A stretch of 64,000 bases of DNA from Ptychodera flava (taxonomy: Eukaryota; Hemichordata; Enteropneusta; Ptychoderidae): NCBI RefSeq assembly GCF_041260155.1, contig NC_091941.1, positions 38,140,747 to 38,204,746 on the forward strand, written 5' to 3'. The position numbers were made by a program, and so were the translations under genes. Under the pieces are notes generated by a model. It was given only the letters and a program-made list of their open reading frames with translations. It was not told the origin of the DNA and did no database searches. Position 1 is the first letter of the stretch. Each line of letters begins with the position of its first letter. Below are positions 37,901 to 50,279 of this stretch, piece by piece.

Positions 37901-40900
37901 AAATGAAATTATAGAAGATGGTTTGTTTTGGACGTCTTTTCAAGTAAATTTGAACAAATTGTTAAGAACCGTGATCCTTTGGGGGATGTCTCAGTTTAAG
38001 ATCAGTGGATTGGAATGAGCTTACTTGATGCATCAACCAACTTCTCACTTTGAACCATATGCCACAGACCAGATCCTGCACAAAAATGATAATATTGTAC
38101 GGAGCAAGCAATATTTGTGATAAAATACTTGTGATACTGGCGTATGAAGTATTCTCATGGCCAATAAAGAAACTGTGTTAGTTCTTCTAAAAGTATTACA
38201 ACAGCTGCAATGGCTTTTATCACCACTGTCATTGCCAAATTCAATACTTAAATTTTGATTAGGAAATGAAGTTGACTTCATAAAGTCATCAACATTTTTG
38301 AAACATCTACAGAAACAGAAAACAATAAGATACAGAATCAAAACAACATGTGAGAACTTTGAAATCCATTCTAAAATTAAAATAAAATGTAGAAAGCCCA
38401 ATCACAAGATGACAGCCAGACATGAACAATATAATGCATAAGGACAATTGTATACTGAAGACAAACAAGTGAACATGTAAATACAATTGAACAGATAATT
38501 TAATTGATATCTTAGTATCTGGAGTAATTTCACACTATTCAATACTTTCAGCTTAATCTCACTTTGTCACAATTAAAAAGTTAACTTGATTACTTCAGGG
38601 AATATTAGGAATATTATTGTGAAGTTTATGCCCAACTTTCTGTCAGAATATTTAAACATTACTAATTCTAAATTTTCAGAATTTATGAACTTGGTATTGA
38701 TCGACAGTGAATTTTTCATGTGGCAATCTTAATGGTGAAATGAATTTTGTTTTCAGGAATATGCAGATACAATACGTCCCATGGTGAGAGACACAGTTCA
38801 TTACCTGTATGAAGCCCTCAATGATCCAAGCAAGAATATCCTAGTGGAAGGTGCTAATGCTACAATGTTGGACATTGACTTTGGTAAGGACTACATCTAT
38901 TTATGCACTCAATGAAAATTGATTTGAGCAAGAATAGACTTTCTCCTCAATTTTTAGTCCTGGGGACCATAGGATCATTTGACAGATAATACCACAGCCA
39001 GATGTCTATGAAAATATCATGGAAAGACAGATTTGACATCCTTTTCAGTCAGCAGTGCTAGCTATTGATGATACAAACTCTTTGTTTCTTTGCTACATTC
39101 TCAAAGTAATATGGTTTGTAAACCTCCATCTTACTTAGGCACCTATCCCTATGTAACGTCATCTAGTTGTTCAATTGGTGGCGTGTGTACAGGACTTGGT
39201 ATTCCACCCAGCAAAGTTGGTAACGTCTATGGTGTTTTCAAAGCTTACACAACCAGAGTTGGAGAAGGCCATTTACCCACAGAGCAAGTCAATGTAAGTT
39301 TTGTCATAATTTTCTAGTACGAAGAGAGTATTTGTTATGCCTAAAAATATCATGGAAATTAGCCTGTTCATAGGGATTCTACAATTAGGGTGGCCAAAGT
39401 TAAGCTAAAATGTTGCGACATATTACGCAACTCACGCACACTGAAAGTGAAATTTGATTTTCGTGAAATTTTAAACGCCATTTTTGCTGAAAATAAGTAG
39501 CTCAGTTACTGAAAAAATGGATATTTCCAATTAAAATCGATGTATGAGGCAGGTTTCATAAAAAACTGAAGAAAAAAACGATTGAAAAATAGTGTTTTTC
39601 CTCTCCAAAAATGCCACTTTGTACTGACCAGCCACAGCGCTCGAGCGGTCGCCGCTCATGGCACGCACTTCTGAATCCAGTCAATACCTATTTCGCAACG
39701 GAACTGCTTTCGGGCCCTGTGCATGCTGTCATAGAACTGTGAAACTTGGCCAGGAAGTGGCAGACCATCCCATTTACATGTAGTGGTGAGTTTTTGTTAT
39801 ATTCTGGGAATTTTAGCCAGCAAACAAGAGGTAAAGTGAGTACGGTAAATTCGGTGTAGATTTTTCCCATTTAGATACATATTTTTGCCATAAAACTTGT
39901 AGCATGCTCTTTTTAAACATCATTCCAACATTTCTGTGAAATATGACGAAAATCTGTTCACGAGCACAAGTACGAATCATAAAAACAAAATCGTGTTCAT
40001 TCATAGACCTCAGTACAGTGTGACTCAAGATGGCGGCGGAAGGCAGTCACACTGACACACCATTGACAGCCTGCCTGAGGCTGAAGTTAGGGACAGCTAT
40101 TTCTTACAATTTCATGGCTGAAAATGAACTGCATTAAAAGACAATTGACTGTTTAAATTGATTTGTTAGAATTGAGTGTTATTAAATAACATTGTGACAA
40201 AATTTCATTGTATTGTGAGCTCTAGTTTTTAAGTTATGTGAATTCAAATTCATAAAACATAAAATACATCCATTTTTCGATGGTACGGTGCCGCCGCAAT
40301 TTTGACTAAGTCAGACAAAATATTTTCAATTTTCAACACTCACAGTTTCAAAATCCAAGACTGTGCATCAGTCAAATCTTGATTTTTCCGTAATATTGGG
40401 TAAATCTGTGCACAAGACACATAGTTTAATGATTCCATGTGAAGTAAATAAAAAATTATGGGTTGCCAAACTTGAAGGAATCGGCATTCATTGAAATAAT
40501 TTTAAAATTTACCGAAAATTGTCCGCGAAAAAATGGCATTTTTATTGCTTTAAAAATTCATAACTTTTGATTGGATACAGCTATTTGCATAATTTTTTTT
40601 TTATTTTTCTTCTTGTACCCCATTCTTGCTAAAATCCATTTAAACTGTGTGTATAAACAAGAGAAAAAAATGGCTTGGCCACCCTACTACAATCACTTAG
40701 ATTCCAACACATAGAATCAAGTGTGAGCAAAGCCAATCATTTGAGATCTTTGGCAACCAAATCTATTGCAATGTAAATCAACTTGCAATTAGCCAACACA
40801 CCAGTGGTCAGTCTAGTTGTAATACAAAGAATGTATGCTGGACTATTAAACTAGACTTACGGACAGCTTGCTAGTTTTGACACTGATCCAGGGACCACAA

Positions 40901-43900
40901 AACGCAAAGTGGGTTTCATCACTGTGGAATACACCATGTAAGGGCTAGCTGTATTGATATCAAATTTTATCTTTAGTGACATCACAGCTGAATGTACTGT
41001 TTGAAAGTTAGCTGTGTTGATATCAAATTTATCTGTAATTTTAATCATTAGCATCAAATTTGTACAATGTGGACATAATCATTTTCCTTAGTTATGACAT
41101 TAACAATCTGCAAAAATCATTAAATGCAGTGAATTTTTGATTGGGCTCAAACTCACAACATACTGCACCCAGTCACCTAGCGAAGACCCCACAGTCAAAA
41201 CTGCTCGGCCAAATCCCACTCTTAACTGTTGGGTTGTTATGAAACCAAACAAACAAGGTGTATTGATGATATTAATGTCAGGGGATTTTACTTGTCTGTT
41301 TTCATTGCTTTGGAATATTTTCTACTATCGTTATATCAGCTAAATATGATGGCTTGTGTATAATATTGCAACTTCTGAATTTTGATAAAAAGTTGAAAAT
41401 AAACAAATCACATCATGGGAGTCAGCAGTATTTCTGAATATCCAAGTAGAAGTCATGGTCAATACCTTTGCTGTCAGTGAAATTTACTTGTGTACACAGA
41501 TAAGTAACAAACTGCTACCTTTAAAGTAAATATCCCATCATCCCATCTCAACTAGTGTGTCGTCACATTTGTATTTTTATTTCCACAGGAAACTGGTGAT
41601 CTTCTGCAGGAGAGAGGCTGTGAGTTTGGGGCAACAACAAAACGAAAACGTCGATGTGGATGGTTGGATATCATGGTGCTTAAGTATTCACATATGCTGA
41701 ATGGATACACTGCGTAAGTGTGATGGTTTATCTCAATACATCCTGTAATGTTTACTTTTTGTACTCAAAGTGGTGTCAGCTGTTTGATACAGTTTTCGCC
41801 ATGTAGGCAGAATAAATATTCATGAGAATGTTATCATCTCATTGAAACATGACTCGTTTGATCAAATTGATGTCGTAAACTACCATTTCTGTCAGAAACC
41901 TTGGTGCTGTGTGTTTTACTGTCCGAAATATTTTTTAATTGTAGTCAAAACGATAATTCACATTATCCCTAATAGTCTGTTCATCCCCATTCCCAGTGAA
42001 CAGGTCCAGTAGGTTTGGCCCAAACCATAGGGACTGTAATAATAGGGTTAAAGAACATGTTTACTTTAAAATTTTGTATTAGAATCATGATCATAATTTT
42101 AACTTTTCGGTTGGATGATAGTCACAGAAAAAAATGATGTCACTGTTTTTCAGAAGATCTTGACTGATAATATTGCAAGCTCACATTTTTGACCTTTATA
42201 AAACAGAATTGCATGTGATCTATACGTTACATTGTTGACCTTGATAACACAGAATTGCATGTTGGTCTGTAAATTAATTTTTGGATCCCCGACCTTGAAA
42301 ACACAGAGTTGCTCAGTGTTTTTGCTAAGGGCGGTAAGCAGGTAAATGTTACAAGGGTTCAACAGTCATTTTACCGGGGTTCCCCTTGGTATATCATGGA
42401 ATTGGATTAGTAGCAATATTACCGGGGTTCCCAAACCATTTACCAATATTCCCCAATCTTGGCAAAAACACTGATTGCACGTTGATCTATACATATTGTG
42501 GATCTTGATTTAACAAAATTGCATGTTGATCTACACATTGTATCGCTGACCTTGGTAACACCTAATTACATATTGATCTCTACATCAGACTTTGCATGAC
42601 CAAGCTGGATATCTTGGATACCTTGGCAGAAGTGAAGATTGGTATCGGATACAAATACAAAGGTCAACAGTTGTCATCTTTCCCAGGTGTGTCATCCGTC
42701 TCCATGGCCTTGCTTTCCATTCCTAAAGTATTTTCCATTCCGATGCGATGAAATAAAAGTCAGGCATGTCATACAAATACACTAAAATGAAAGAAATGGG
42801 GAAACAAACAGAATTCTTTGTCAAATCATTCAGGACAAAATGCTGAGAAAAAGAGTATTATATTTCCATGCGAATAAATGACCAACCAAATAATCAGGAC
42901 TTTTATTATTTAATTTTAATCATTTATACTCATCCTGTACAAGCATTGAATGGTATTGTCCATGTCTTCATTTATCGCAGCTGATCAAGAAATTGTCAAG
43001 GGTCTTGAAGTGGAGTATCTGGCACTTCCAGGCTGGCAAACCAGTACAGAAAGTGCCCGAAAATTCTCTGATCTTCCACCAAATGCCCAGGCATATGTCA
43101 GGAAAGTTGAAGAGTTGCTTGGTGTTCCATGTAAGTATCAATAGTGTTGAGAAGCCACATTGTGAAAATTTGACAAGAATTTCTGCAATAATCAGCTTGT
43201 GAAATAGCACTTTGTACTGTTTTCTCCAGGTTGTGTGATTGCACAAATACCCCTATCTATTCAAAATCCCCCTAAAAAGATTACAATTAAGGGCATGACA
43301 TATCACCCTTCTACAATGAGGCTTGAGATTATGATTTACATAGAGTATTTATAGTAACATTCCATGCCAAGATTACTGTCCATGATGTAATATTGTGCAG
43401 TAGATGTAATATACTATCTGTGGTTATGGTAAAGTGATACAAGCTTCCTAGATCTGCAAAACCACTAGATATTTGATCAATGCTGTAATCTTAATTTGCT
43501 AATACCTTTAACAAAATCTTAATTTGCATAAGTCAATGTACAAGCTCATTTAAGTCCGTATCATCCATGACAAAAGTATATAATTGGCAGATTCATACCT
43601 GTCTGTCTGATCAGCGTCTTACTACAGGTTTTCAATGTTGCCTAGAAGATAGAGCAAGCATCAGAATCAGAATCCATTTCAAAGAGAAATACTGATTCTT
43701 TCTCCACGGCTACCCCTCTTTCCTGATGCCAGCATCAGTACTGTGTTATTTTCCAAATGACATTTGACAAAGTAGAGAATCTGGCATGGAAGGCCTCTGC
43801 AAAGATTCATTTCATTCTGATTTCACTGTTACACTAGTGATCTGTGTTTTAAGTAAGGCTGGTACATGGTAAACTTTATTGGGATTCCACAGTCATGTTA

Positions 43901-44110
43901 CCAGGTTTCACCAAACCTGTCAATGCTATCCTGTCAAGAGACAACAGAAATGGTACAGGGTTTCCAAAACATTTACCTATGTACCAAAACCTCAGCAAAA
44001 ACACTATAACCTGACAGTCTACACAAATTTAGTACAAAAATTTGCATTAGCTGAAATTGATACTCAAGTTGTATTGTACACTAATCTCTATCTCTGTCTG
44101 TCTCTCTCTG

Positions 44111-44150
<40 letters not shown>

Positions 44151-44214
44151 TCTCTGAGCAGTAAAGTGGATAGGAGTTGGAAAATCAAGAGAATCCATCA
44201 TACAAATGTTCTGA
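28991..44214 (+). CDS. ADSS: Adenylosuccinate synthetase, complete, 12 exons
   Basis: Cytosolic enzyme joining IMP and aspartate with GTP to make adenylosuccinate, the first committed step to AMP. Exons: 28991-29185, 34407-34509, 35798-35902, 36503-36560, 36951-37058, 37484-37565, 38757-38883, 39139-39293, 41589-41713, 42589-42686, 42981-43130, 44162-44214; 452 residues (human ADSS2 is 456). Seen: [11 protein letters not shown] at 39-49 with catalytic Asp44, GGNNAGH at 66-72 with catalytic His72, TTKKGIGP at 157-164, GGVCTGLG, the IMP/GTP-site [10 protein letters not shown] at 327-336 and the C-terminal [13 protein letters not shown] 28991 has a good context (AAAACATGG) and gives an animal-like N-terminal extension of about 33 residues. 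Intron 1 is 5.2 kb without a recognised gene. Introns 8 to 11 hold several repeats, two of which reach into splice acceptors. It looks fully functional. Confidence 0.97.
39386..40686. mobile_element. 1.3-kb TIR DNA transposon, probably hAT-like and non-autonomous
   Basis: The ends are inverted repeats TAGGGTGGCCAAAG (left) and TAGGGTGGCCAAGC (right, reverse strand), flanked by the exact direct repeat CTACAAT at 39379-39385 and 40687-40693; an eighth base differs. No transposase frame is seen inside. It sits in ADSS intron 8. The 7-8-bp duplication and terminal sequence suggest hAT, but the family is inferred. Confidence 0.8.
41143..41217 (-). repeat. tRNA-derived SINE head, copy A
   Basis: Minus strand reads GGGATTTGGCCGAGCAGTTT at its start (A-box-like TGGCCGAGCAG) and ends GTGAGTTTGAGCCC (B-box-like). 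It is about 75 bp, aligns along its length with copy B at 58377-58452 and lies in ADSS intron 8. It looks derived from a Leu- or Ser-type tRNA; the tail was not delimited. Confidence 0.7.
42150..42588 (+). repeat. Degenerate ~50-bp tandem repeat ending at the ADSS exon 10 acceptor
   Basis: Several diverged monomers carry GCATGTTGATCTA and GACCTTG(A/G)TAACAC. The last monomer runs into TGATCTCTACATCAG, whose final AG is the acceptor of exon 42589-42686. A 160-bp TIR element (42314-42473) interrupts the array. Confidence 0.7.
42314..42473. mobile_element. 160-bp MITE with CAGTGTTTTTGC termini
   Basis: Left end CAGTGTTTTTGCTAAG and right end CTTGGCAAAAACACTG are inverted copies, typical of hAT-type MITEs. 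The inside repeats TTACCGGGGTTCCC. A diverged relative is at 43842-44006. No clean target duplication was found. Confidence 0.75.
43842..44006. mobile_element. Diverged relative of the 42314 MITE
   Basis: It follows the same order of landmarks: CTGTGTTTTAAGTAAGGC, GGTAAACTTTATTGGGATTC, ACAGTCATGTTACCAGG, CCAAAACATTTACC and CAGCAAAAACACT. It lies in the last ADSS intron, just before the CT microsatellite. Confidence 0.65.
44088..44156. repeat. (TCTCTCTG)n microsatellite forming the last ADSS polypyrimidine tract
   Basis: About 65 bp of CT with G interruptions ends five bases before the acceptor AG of ADSS exon 44162-44214, so it serves as that intron's pyrimidine tract. Confidence 0.92.
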
Positions 44215-44468
44215 GGAGAGAGACTGATGTTCATCCATCTCATGGAAACTCAAAGAAGCATAAATCTATGTGTGTATTTATACTCACTTTGATGACAAAG
44301 GGATTGACGTTGGAAGAAGAGGAGGGGGCATAGGGACAATACACTGATGCATTGGGAGGGGGAGGGAAGGGTTTGAGGGATTGTCTTCACATTTTATACC
44401 AGTGGTGTGTGGTTATATCTGTAAGAAATATGGCAACTTGAAACTGCAGATACTTGATATCTTGCAAG

Positions 44469-44474
44469 AATAAA
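44469..44474 (+). terminator. Candidate ADSS polyadenylation signal
   Basis: AATAAA 255 bp after the ADSS stop. Confidence 0.55.
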
Positions 44475-46944
44475 AATCTCACTGCATTGTACATCAATAT
44501 AATATAATATCTGTACCAAGAGGTGCTACTATGTAGGGGGAATTTGTATGGTATTTATATTACCCACTTGAAATTGTGAATGGAAATGAGAAAATTAAGT
44601 TCTGGAAAAGAAATATTAAATATGAATAGTTTTTGGCATTTTTCGGCTCTCAAGTATTTTCACTGATTGGAAAGTGTGGAATCTATATCAAAACTAACCT
44701 TAACGACCACAATAGAAGGAAAAAAACTTCTTTTGAGAATGCACTTCCACACTGTTGGTAATGTCCAAATTTCTAAACTGTAATATCGTACATGTCTACT
44801 GCCAGGTCAATCTTAAGTGTTGTTGGAAATCTGAAATACTTTCACAACATTGGTAAAGATGAATCAAACATCTAGTATTTCAGGGATGATGTTTTTTTAG
44901 TAAAAGGGCATTTGTAACATCAAGCCTTGGCGTCACACACCATAAATGGACGTCTCATTTACATAAACATGGCATTGGTCGATCATTAGCATACATCTGT
45001 TCTCTGCTGTGTTTGTCAGTTATCACTTTTTTCAAATCAGATGCTATGTCACGTAACACTTTTGTTTCAAAAGAGAAAAAAATCACTCCATCAGTCTTCA
45101 ATTTAAACAGAAGGAGCAAGCATCAAAGTCATTCACTTTTTCAGTATCAACTGTATATATGCTAATCAGTGAGGATACCCTATAGTATGCATTGAACTTA
45201 TATATATTTTTTTGCATTAATGTGTATTTTTGTTTATTTTCTCCCTATTGTGTGTTCTTCACTGTGAACAAGTTTCTTTCTCCATAGAAGATTATGTATG
45301 TGTGCATGTATAGTTTTCATCAACTACTTCATATTTGTGTTCCACCCAAAGAAAGTTTTACTGTAATATTTGTTTTATTTTCAGTATATTGCTGGCATTT
45401 GCATAATGCATATAAAGGAAACGGAAAGATGAGATTATGTTTGCAAGACCACAAAAGTTTTGGTGTGTAATTAGCTAATTATACCAACAATGTAAAGCAA
45501 AATGCATCGTCTTTTTTAAATATTCTTAATCATTAGTAGAGTTACCATTAGGAATTAGGATGATGTATCTCACTAGTTATCATGTAACTTTGGAATTTCA
45601 AACATTAATAATGACATTATCCAGAATTGTATCATCGGTAATGTGTCACTGATATCTGTCTCAGGTTTCATCATGTACCTGGAAAAATTACAAGCTTAAA
45701 GCTTTTAAATTATAGTCAAGTAGGATTGGTTTTGTTTGAGAACCAACAGAAGAAATGGTGTGAACATTAGCCTTACTCTCATGCCAGTGTTTCTGAGGGA
45801 AGCCCCATGATGTATCTGTAACTTTCAAGTGTGATACACATAGAAGACTGTGTTACACCTGCAACAGATGTCTGATCCAACCTTGACCTACATTTTGAAA
45901 AATAAAGGTGATGAGAATAAATATCAGAGCCTGGGGAAGTGATTGTTTCCATTTTACAAAAAACAAACAATGTTAAGGATGTGTTTATTGTTTACAATCA
46001 AAAGATAAAGGAAGGGCTTTCATATTTTATATCATGATCTGAGAACTGTTTGACTATCTAGTGCAATTAATAGTGCTCTGGTCCGTAGGTACAGTTAAAT
46101 TACACTATTCAGAGGTTCTGTAAGAAATGAAAATGATGATTACGGGTCATGCAGCAGCCAGAGGTTTTATTCTCTCGTTGATTTCTGTAAGTTCATCTGA
46201 ATCCATTCCAAATACATTCCTGTATTCCCGCCCCATGTCAGTCTATGGATCATGAATATGCTGCTAATTCATGATTCATACAGGTTAGGGTTTTTGATGT
46301 GAAGAGTATTACAGGCAGTGGTCATTGATACTGCACATACCAGTTGAATCATTGAAACCATTCTTGATGCATTGTTCTGGCAGATTTTTTTTTGTAGAGA
46401 CATGAACCAACCTGTGTAAGAAATCAGTTGTGTATGCAATATTACTGACTTACTGGTATTAGATGGACACTCATGGTTATTAATGCACAACAGCCTACAA
46501 AAGCAAGGCTCTAGCATGTCATAACACTTATCTGTAAATATGTACAGGTATATGCTGTCCATAGGAGCATTTGTCCCTATGTGTAACTGTAGAGACAAAT
46601 CAGTATTTCAAAGTCAAACTATCTCTCCATTTGGATGATACAGTCATCTGTAGTGTAATGAGCTTTCATTGATCATGCATTATTCAGGTTATTTTTTTAG
46701 ATGCGCCTGAACTTGATGATTCTCAAAGAATGATACATTGGAGGTTAATAGGGCTACCTCCCCCCCCCCCCCCCCCCATTTCATTTATTAAGGGTATGGA
46801 TCATTAGATTGTTGGTGTGGGTTGGTCAAAATTATTGGATCGAAATTACTTAAAAAGTGTGTACATTTACTGACAGAGAAAACCATCTATGTATTCCCTA
46901 AAAATGTATATCTAATGTTTAAAGTGAAAAAAATTGCAGTACAC

Positions 46945-47130
46945 TTGATCTGACCATCCTCTGCCAATAATACAGGGGGGGGGGGGGCACAGGCACCACC
47001 GTAGTTGATCTGACCATCCTCTGCCAATAATACAGGGGGGCCCACAGGCACCACCGTAGTTGCATGATAGTGCTTTTAGTGTAGTAGAAAGGGGCACTAA
47101 AAGTGCTATCAACTATGGTGGTGTCTGTGG
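46945..47130. repeat. 60-bp tandem repeat with adjoining inverted copy
   Basis: Two copies (46945-47004, 47005-47059) share TGACCATCCTCTGCCAATAA and CACAGGCACCACCGTAG and differ in the length of a G run. The end of copy 2 and its right flank (47042-47081) form an imperfect hairpin with 47095-47130 (CACTAAAAGTGCTATC ... GGTGTCTGTGG). Confidence 0.85.
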
Positions 47131-49200
47131 GGGTGTGTCCACTGTAGGTATAGGTTGCTGAACTCATGGTACTTTCAGGGTGCACTTGAAATGCAAAAAA
47201 TCACCATAAAACTCAATATAAATGCTCATTCCTACACTAAATGTCCCTCTGACACAAAGATTGTTATACAAAGAATGCATGTATAGGTCATTTACCTTGC
47301 AAGTTTAGTAGTCTGTTGTGATCATTGTTGTGTTTTTAAAAGGCAGGTTTATTTGCTTCCATTGACATTATCCCTGCCATATTTGAAGGCAGACTTGTGA
47401 ACCTTGACCTGAGTGTAGTGGTGGAAACCTGTACATTTTCCCAAATGTGTTTATTGCCGTCACTCAAATTCCTCAGGGAAACCACTGCTAAACTTTGACC
47501 TCCTGTCTGTGTCGGTAACCTAAGGTAATTAGAATTTTTTCAGGAATGCAAATTACTTTCAAAAGCAGAAACTCTTGACTTATTTGTTTCATCTTACTTC
47601 CTGTTTTCCTGTTGTCACCATAATCTTTCTCATTCTTTGACATAAACCTACGAAGCACAAACATCCATGTCAATACCTCTCTTTGGGTTCGATGCAGCAT
47701 AAACACTATGGTCATTATCACTATCCCTAATCCGTAACATGTTTCTTTAGAGCTTATTCAGTGCATGTGCTATGTATGAAGCAAAATTGATTTGCCATTG
47801 GCAGGCAAATATTGACTGTCCTTCAGTGTTAAACAGATAATATCCAAAATATCATGTTCCTTTGGATAAACTGGATTATCACCAGTATTCTGCTAATGAC
47901 CAGTTGCATTGTGTACTTTCCACTGTTCAATTAATTATTTTGACTGCTGTGGTTTGCATAGCCATAAATATTCGGTTGGTTTGAATTTTTTTTACTTAAT
48001 TAGTTTTGCTCAGGTTTCAACTAAACCTGTTGAGATTTTGCTGCCATTGCTTTGGGATATTGTTACTTTTTCTGTAAGATAGTGATAAATAAATTTGGTT
48101 TTATTAAATGGGAAAGTTAGACTTGTAATTTATTTGTTGTATAGTTGAATTGTTCTAGACAAGCTTGTAAAAAGAATATATCAGAATAATATGAATCCTT
48201 AAGTTGCTGATAATGCTACCATCCAGCTTGTCGTGTAATATTTGCCTAGAAAGGGCGTATTCCCTAATTCAGAGCGCCATCATCAATTTGCAGAAATAAA
48301 TTTTTGTCCAAATATTTTCACTTAGGTGTTTTGAAAAACTTCCACGAATTGTACATCTGGTACTCCATTACACTGATGATCTGAATGAAGCTGTGAAAAC
48401 ATCCTTCAAAGTATCTGACTGCAGGTAGCAGTAATGAACACAAGTGCATAAAGACAAATGTCTGAATTGCTGTCAGCCAAATTGCAATAAGTCTCAGAGC
48501 TAAGCAGGCTTTTACTCCTGAAGGCGTGACTTTTCACCTCAAATTTGATACTTCTGCATGCTAAAAAATGTCAATCATATTAAACTTCAAGATAATCTAA
48601 TGAAGCACTCCAAGCACTGCTCATATCAGTGCCTCTTCCAAAGAGATCTTACTTTCCACAATTTATTTACTTAATACCATGTCAATGTAAACAATTGACA
48701 CGAGAAGGAAGGAAGACAAGGAAATGAAGTTGCTCTGAAGAAAGTTAGAAAAAGAACTATGGTAATAGTAGCCTTTACAAGATAATTGTTTGGAAAAAAC
48801 AAAGATTTTTTTGTCTTGTCATTGAAAACAGGAGGTCGACGTGCACCCTTGACAATTGACTTTCACAAACTTGCTCTTGAAAATTTAGCTGAAAAATTAC
48901 CAATAATTCATGTGAAGCCAAATTATATTCCATTTCCATTGTATAGGATAGAAGGGTGATCTTTTTATGCAATCATGAACAACTAACAACTGAATTTATC
49001 ATGTTCTGGTCAGCACACTGGTTCCAGAGAAAAGAAGTAAAACAAACCAACAAATAATATTCAGACCAAGTAAAAAGAAAAGTAAATAAATAAATACAAA
49101 CAAACAAACTGACTTGAACTAATATGTATAAGCAGAACAATTGTTAGATTGCTGGTAAATCTTGCAAACAAATAAAAACAATTGTGGAGAATTGCTTTTT

Positions 49201-50060
49201 AGGGAGCCTTCAGTTATTATGAAAGAGGGGTGGGCTGGAGGAAATTTGGGTGGGCCATCATGTAAAAATGTGACCCTCCCCTGATGCCCCTTTCAAAAAT
49301 GTGACCCTCCCCCTTCCAAACTCAAAAGTTCAATGTACCAGGTATGTATAACTTTGATAGAATGGTTGACTTGACAAGAAATATAGGCTGGTTATCAAGT
49401 ATAAAAGGCTGGTTAAAGGCAGTCATATGTTTGTGGGATGCTCAGTGGGTGCTGAACTTAAACACAATTCCAACTACACAGTCATGTAATATTTTTGATT
49501 AATACTGATCACGATATTCTAAGTTGTGCACACTCTACCAGATTGTGTCGCTTGGAAAATATCTGTCATATCAGTGTCTGTATCACTATATCATTGTCAC
49601 TGTTTTTAGATTCACTACAGTCTGAATCACTGCCACTGTTCAGTACATTTACATGTAAAATCACACTCACCATCGTCATCATCATCATCATCATCACCAT
49701 CCGGCACAGCATACAGCCATAGGTGCTATGTGTGTCCTTTGTTTGCTGATATTGATGCGTCATTCACAGTTAGTACAATTATGCATTTCATTTCTGCAGT
49801 TTATCGACACTATGCAAACAGTGACTGCAATTGCAATTCTCATAGGATTGAGAACTTTCTTCCAACTCACAACTTTGCAGTCATCATTTTAAAACTTAGC
49901 AAAATGTGACCCTTCCCTAGGCCATGGAGGTCTCTTCCTACCTCCATGCCTAGGCTAAGTTCATAAAATATCAACCTCCCTAGAGCAAGTTTGTTAAAAG
50001 TGACCCTCCCCCAATCACTCTGGCACATCCCCACCCCTTCATTATAACTGACGGTTCCCT
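49201..50060. mobile_element. 860-bp TIR element next to the NAA40 promoter
   Basis: The left end AGGGAGCCTTCAGTTATTAT matches the inverted right end AGGGAACCGTCAGTTATAAT, followed on both sides by GA-rich sequence and GGGGTGGG. Inside are scattered copies of GTGACCCTCCC near both ends. No transposase frame or clear target duplication is seen; the family is unknown. Confidence 0.75.
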
Positions 50061-50279
50061 CTTCCAATTTTTTGTGTGAACATGTAGCTGTCGTTTTCAT
50101 GATATAACGAGTGCAGCGCCCTCGTTCATCAGACCGTCATATTTATTGGTGATATGTACGCTCAAACTAACACACCATGGACTTCCGCGCCATTTTCGGA
50201 AAGTTGAAGTCGTTGAGATCCATGTGTCAACACAGAACGTAACTATTTGATCCCGATTAGCAGTTTAATCTATTTAAAT

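Larger units (their letters stand above)
44215..50279. other. ADSS-NAA40 intergenic region
   Basis: It holds the ADSS 3' UTR, then about 5 kb with no recognised gene. It includes a C18 run (46760-46777), a G-rich tandem and inverted repeat (46945-47130), an 860-bp TIR element (49201-50060) and the NAA40 promoter region (about 50061-50279). The many short frames show no domain. Confidence 0.6.

Noticed and set aside
45385-45470. Possible alternative last exon of ADSS (acceptor TTTATTTTCAG, then about 28 codons to a stop)
   Set aside because: Phase fits, but the peptide has no similarity to the conserved ADSS C-terminus, while 44162-44214 matches it exactly.
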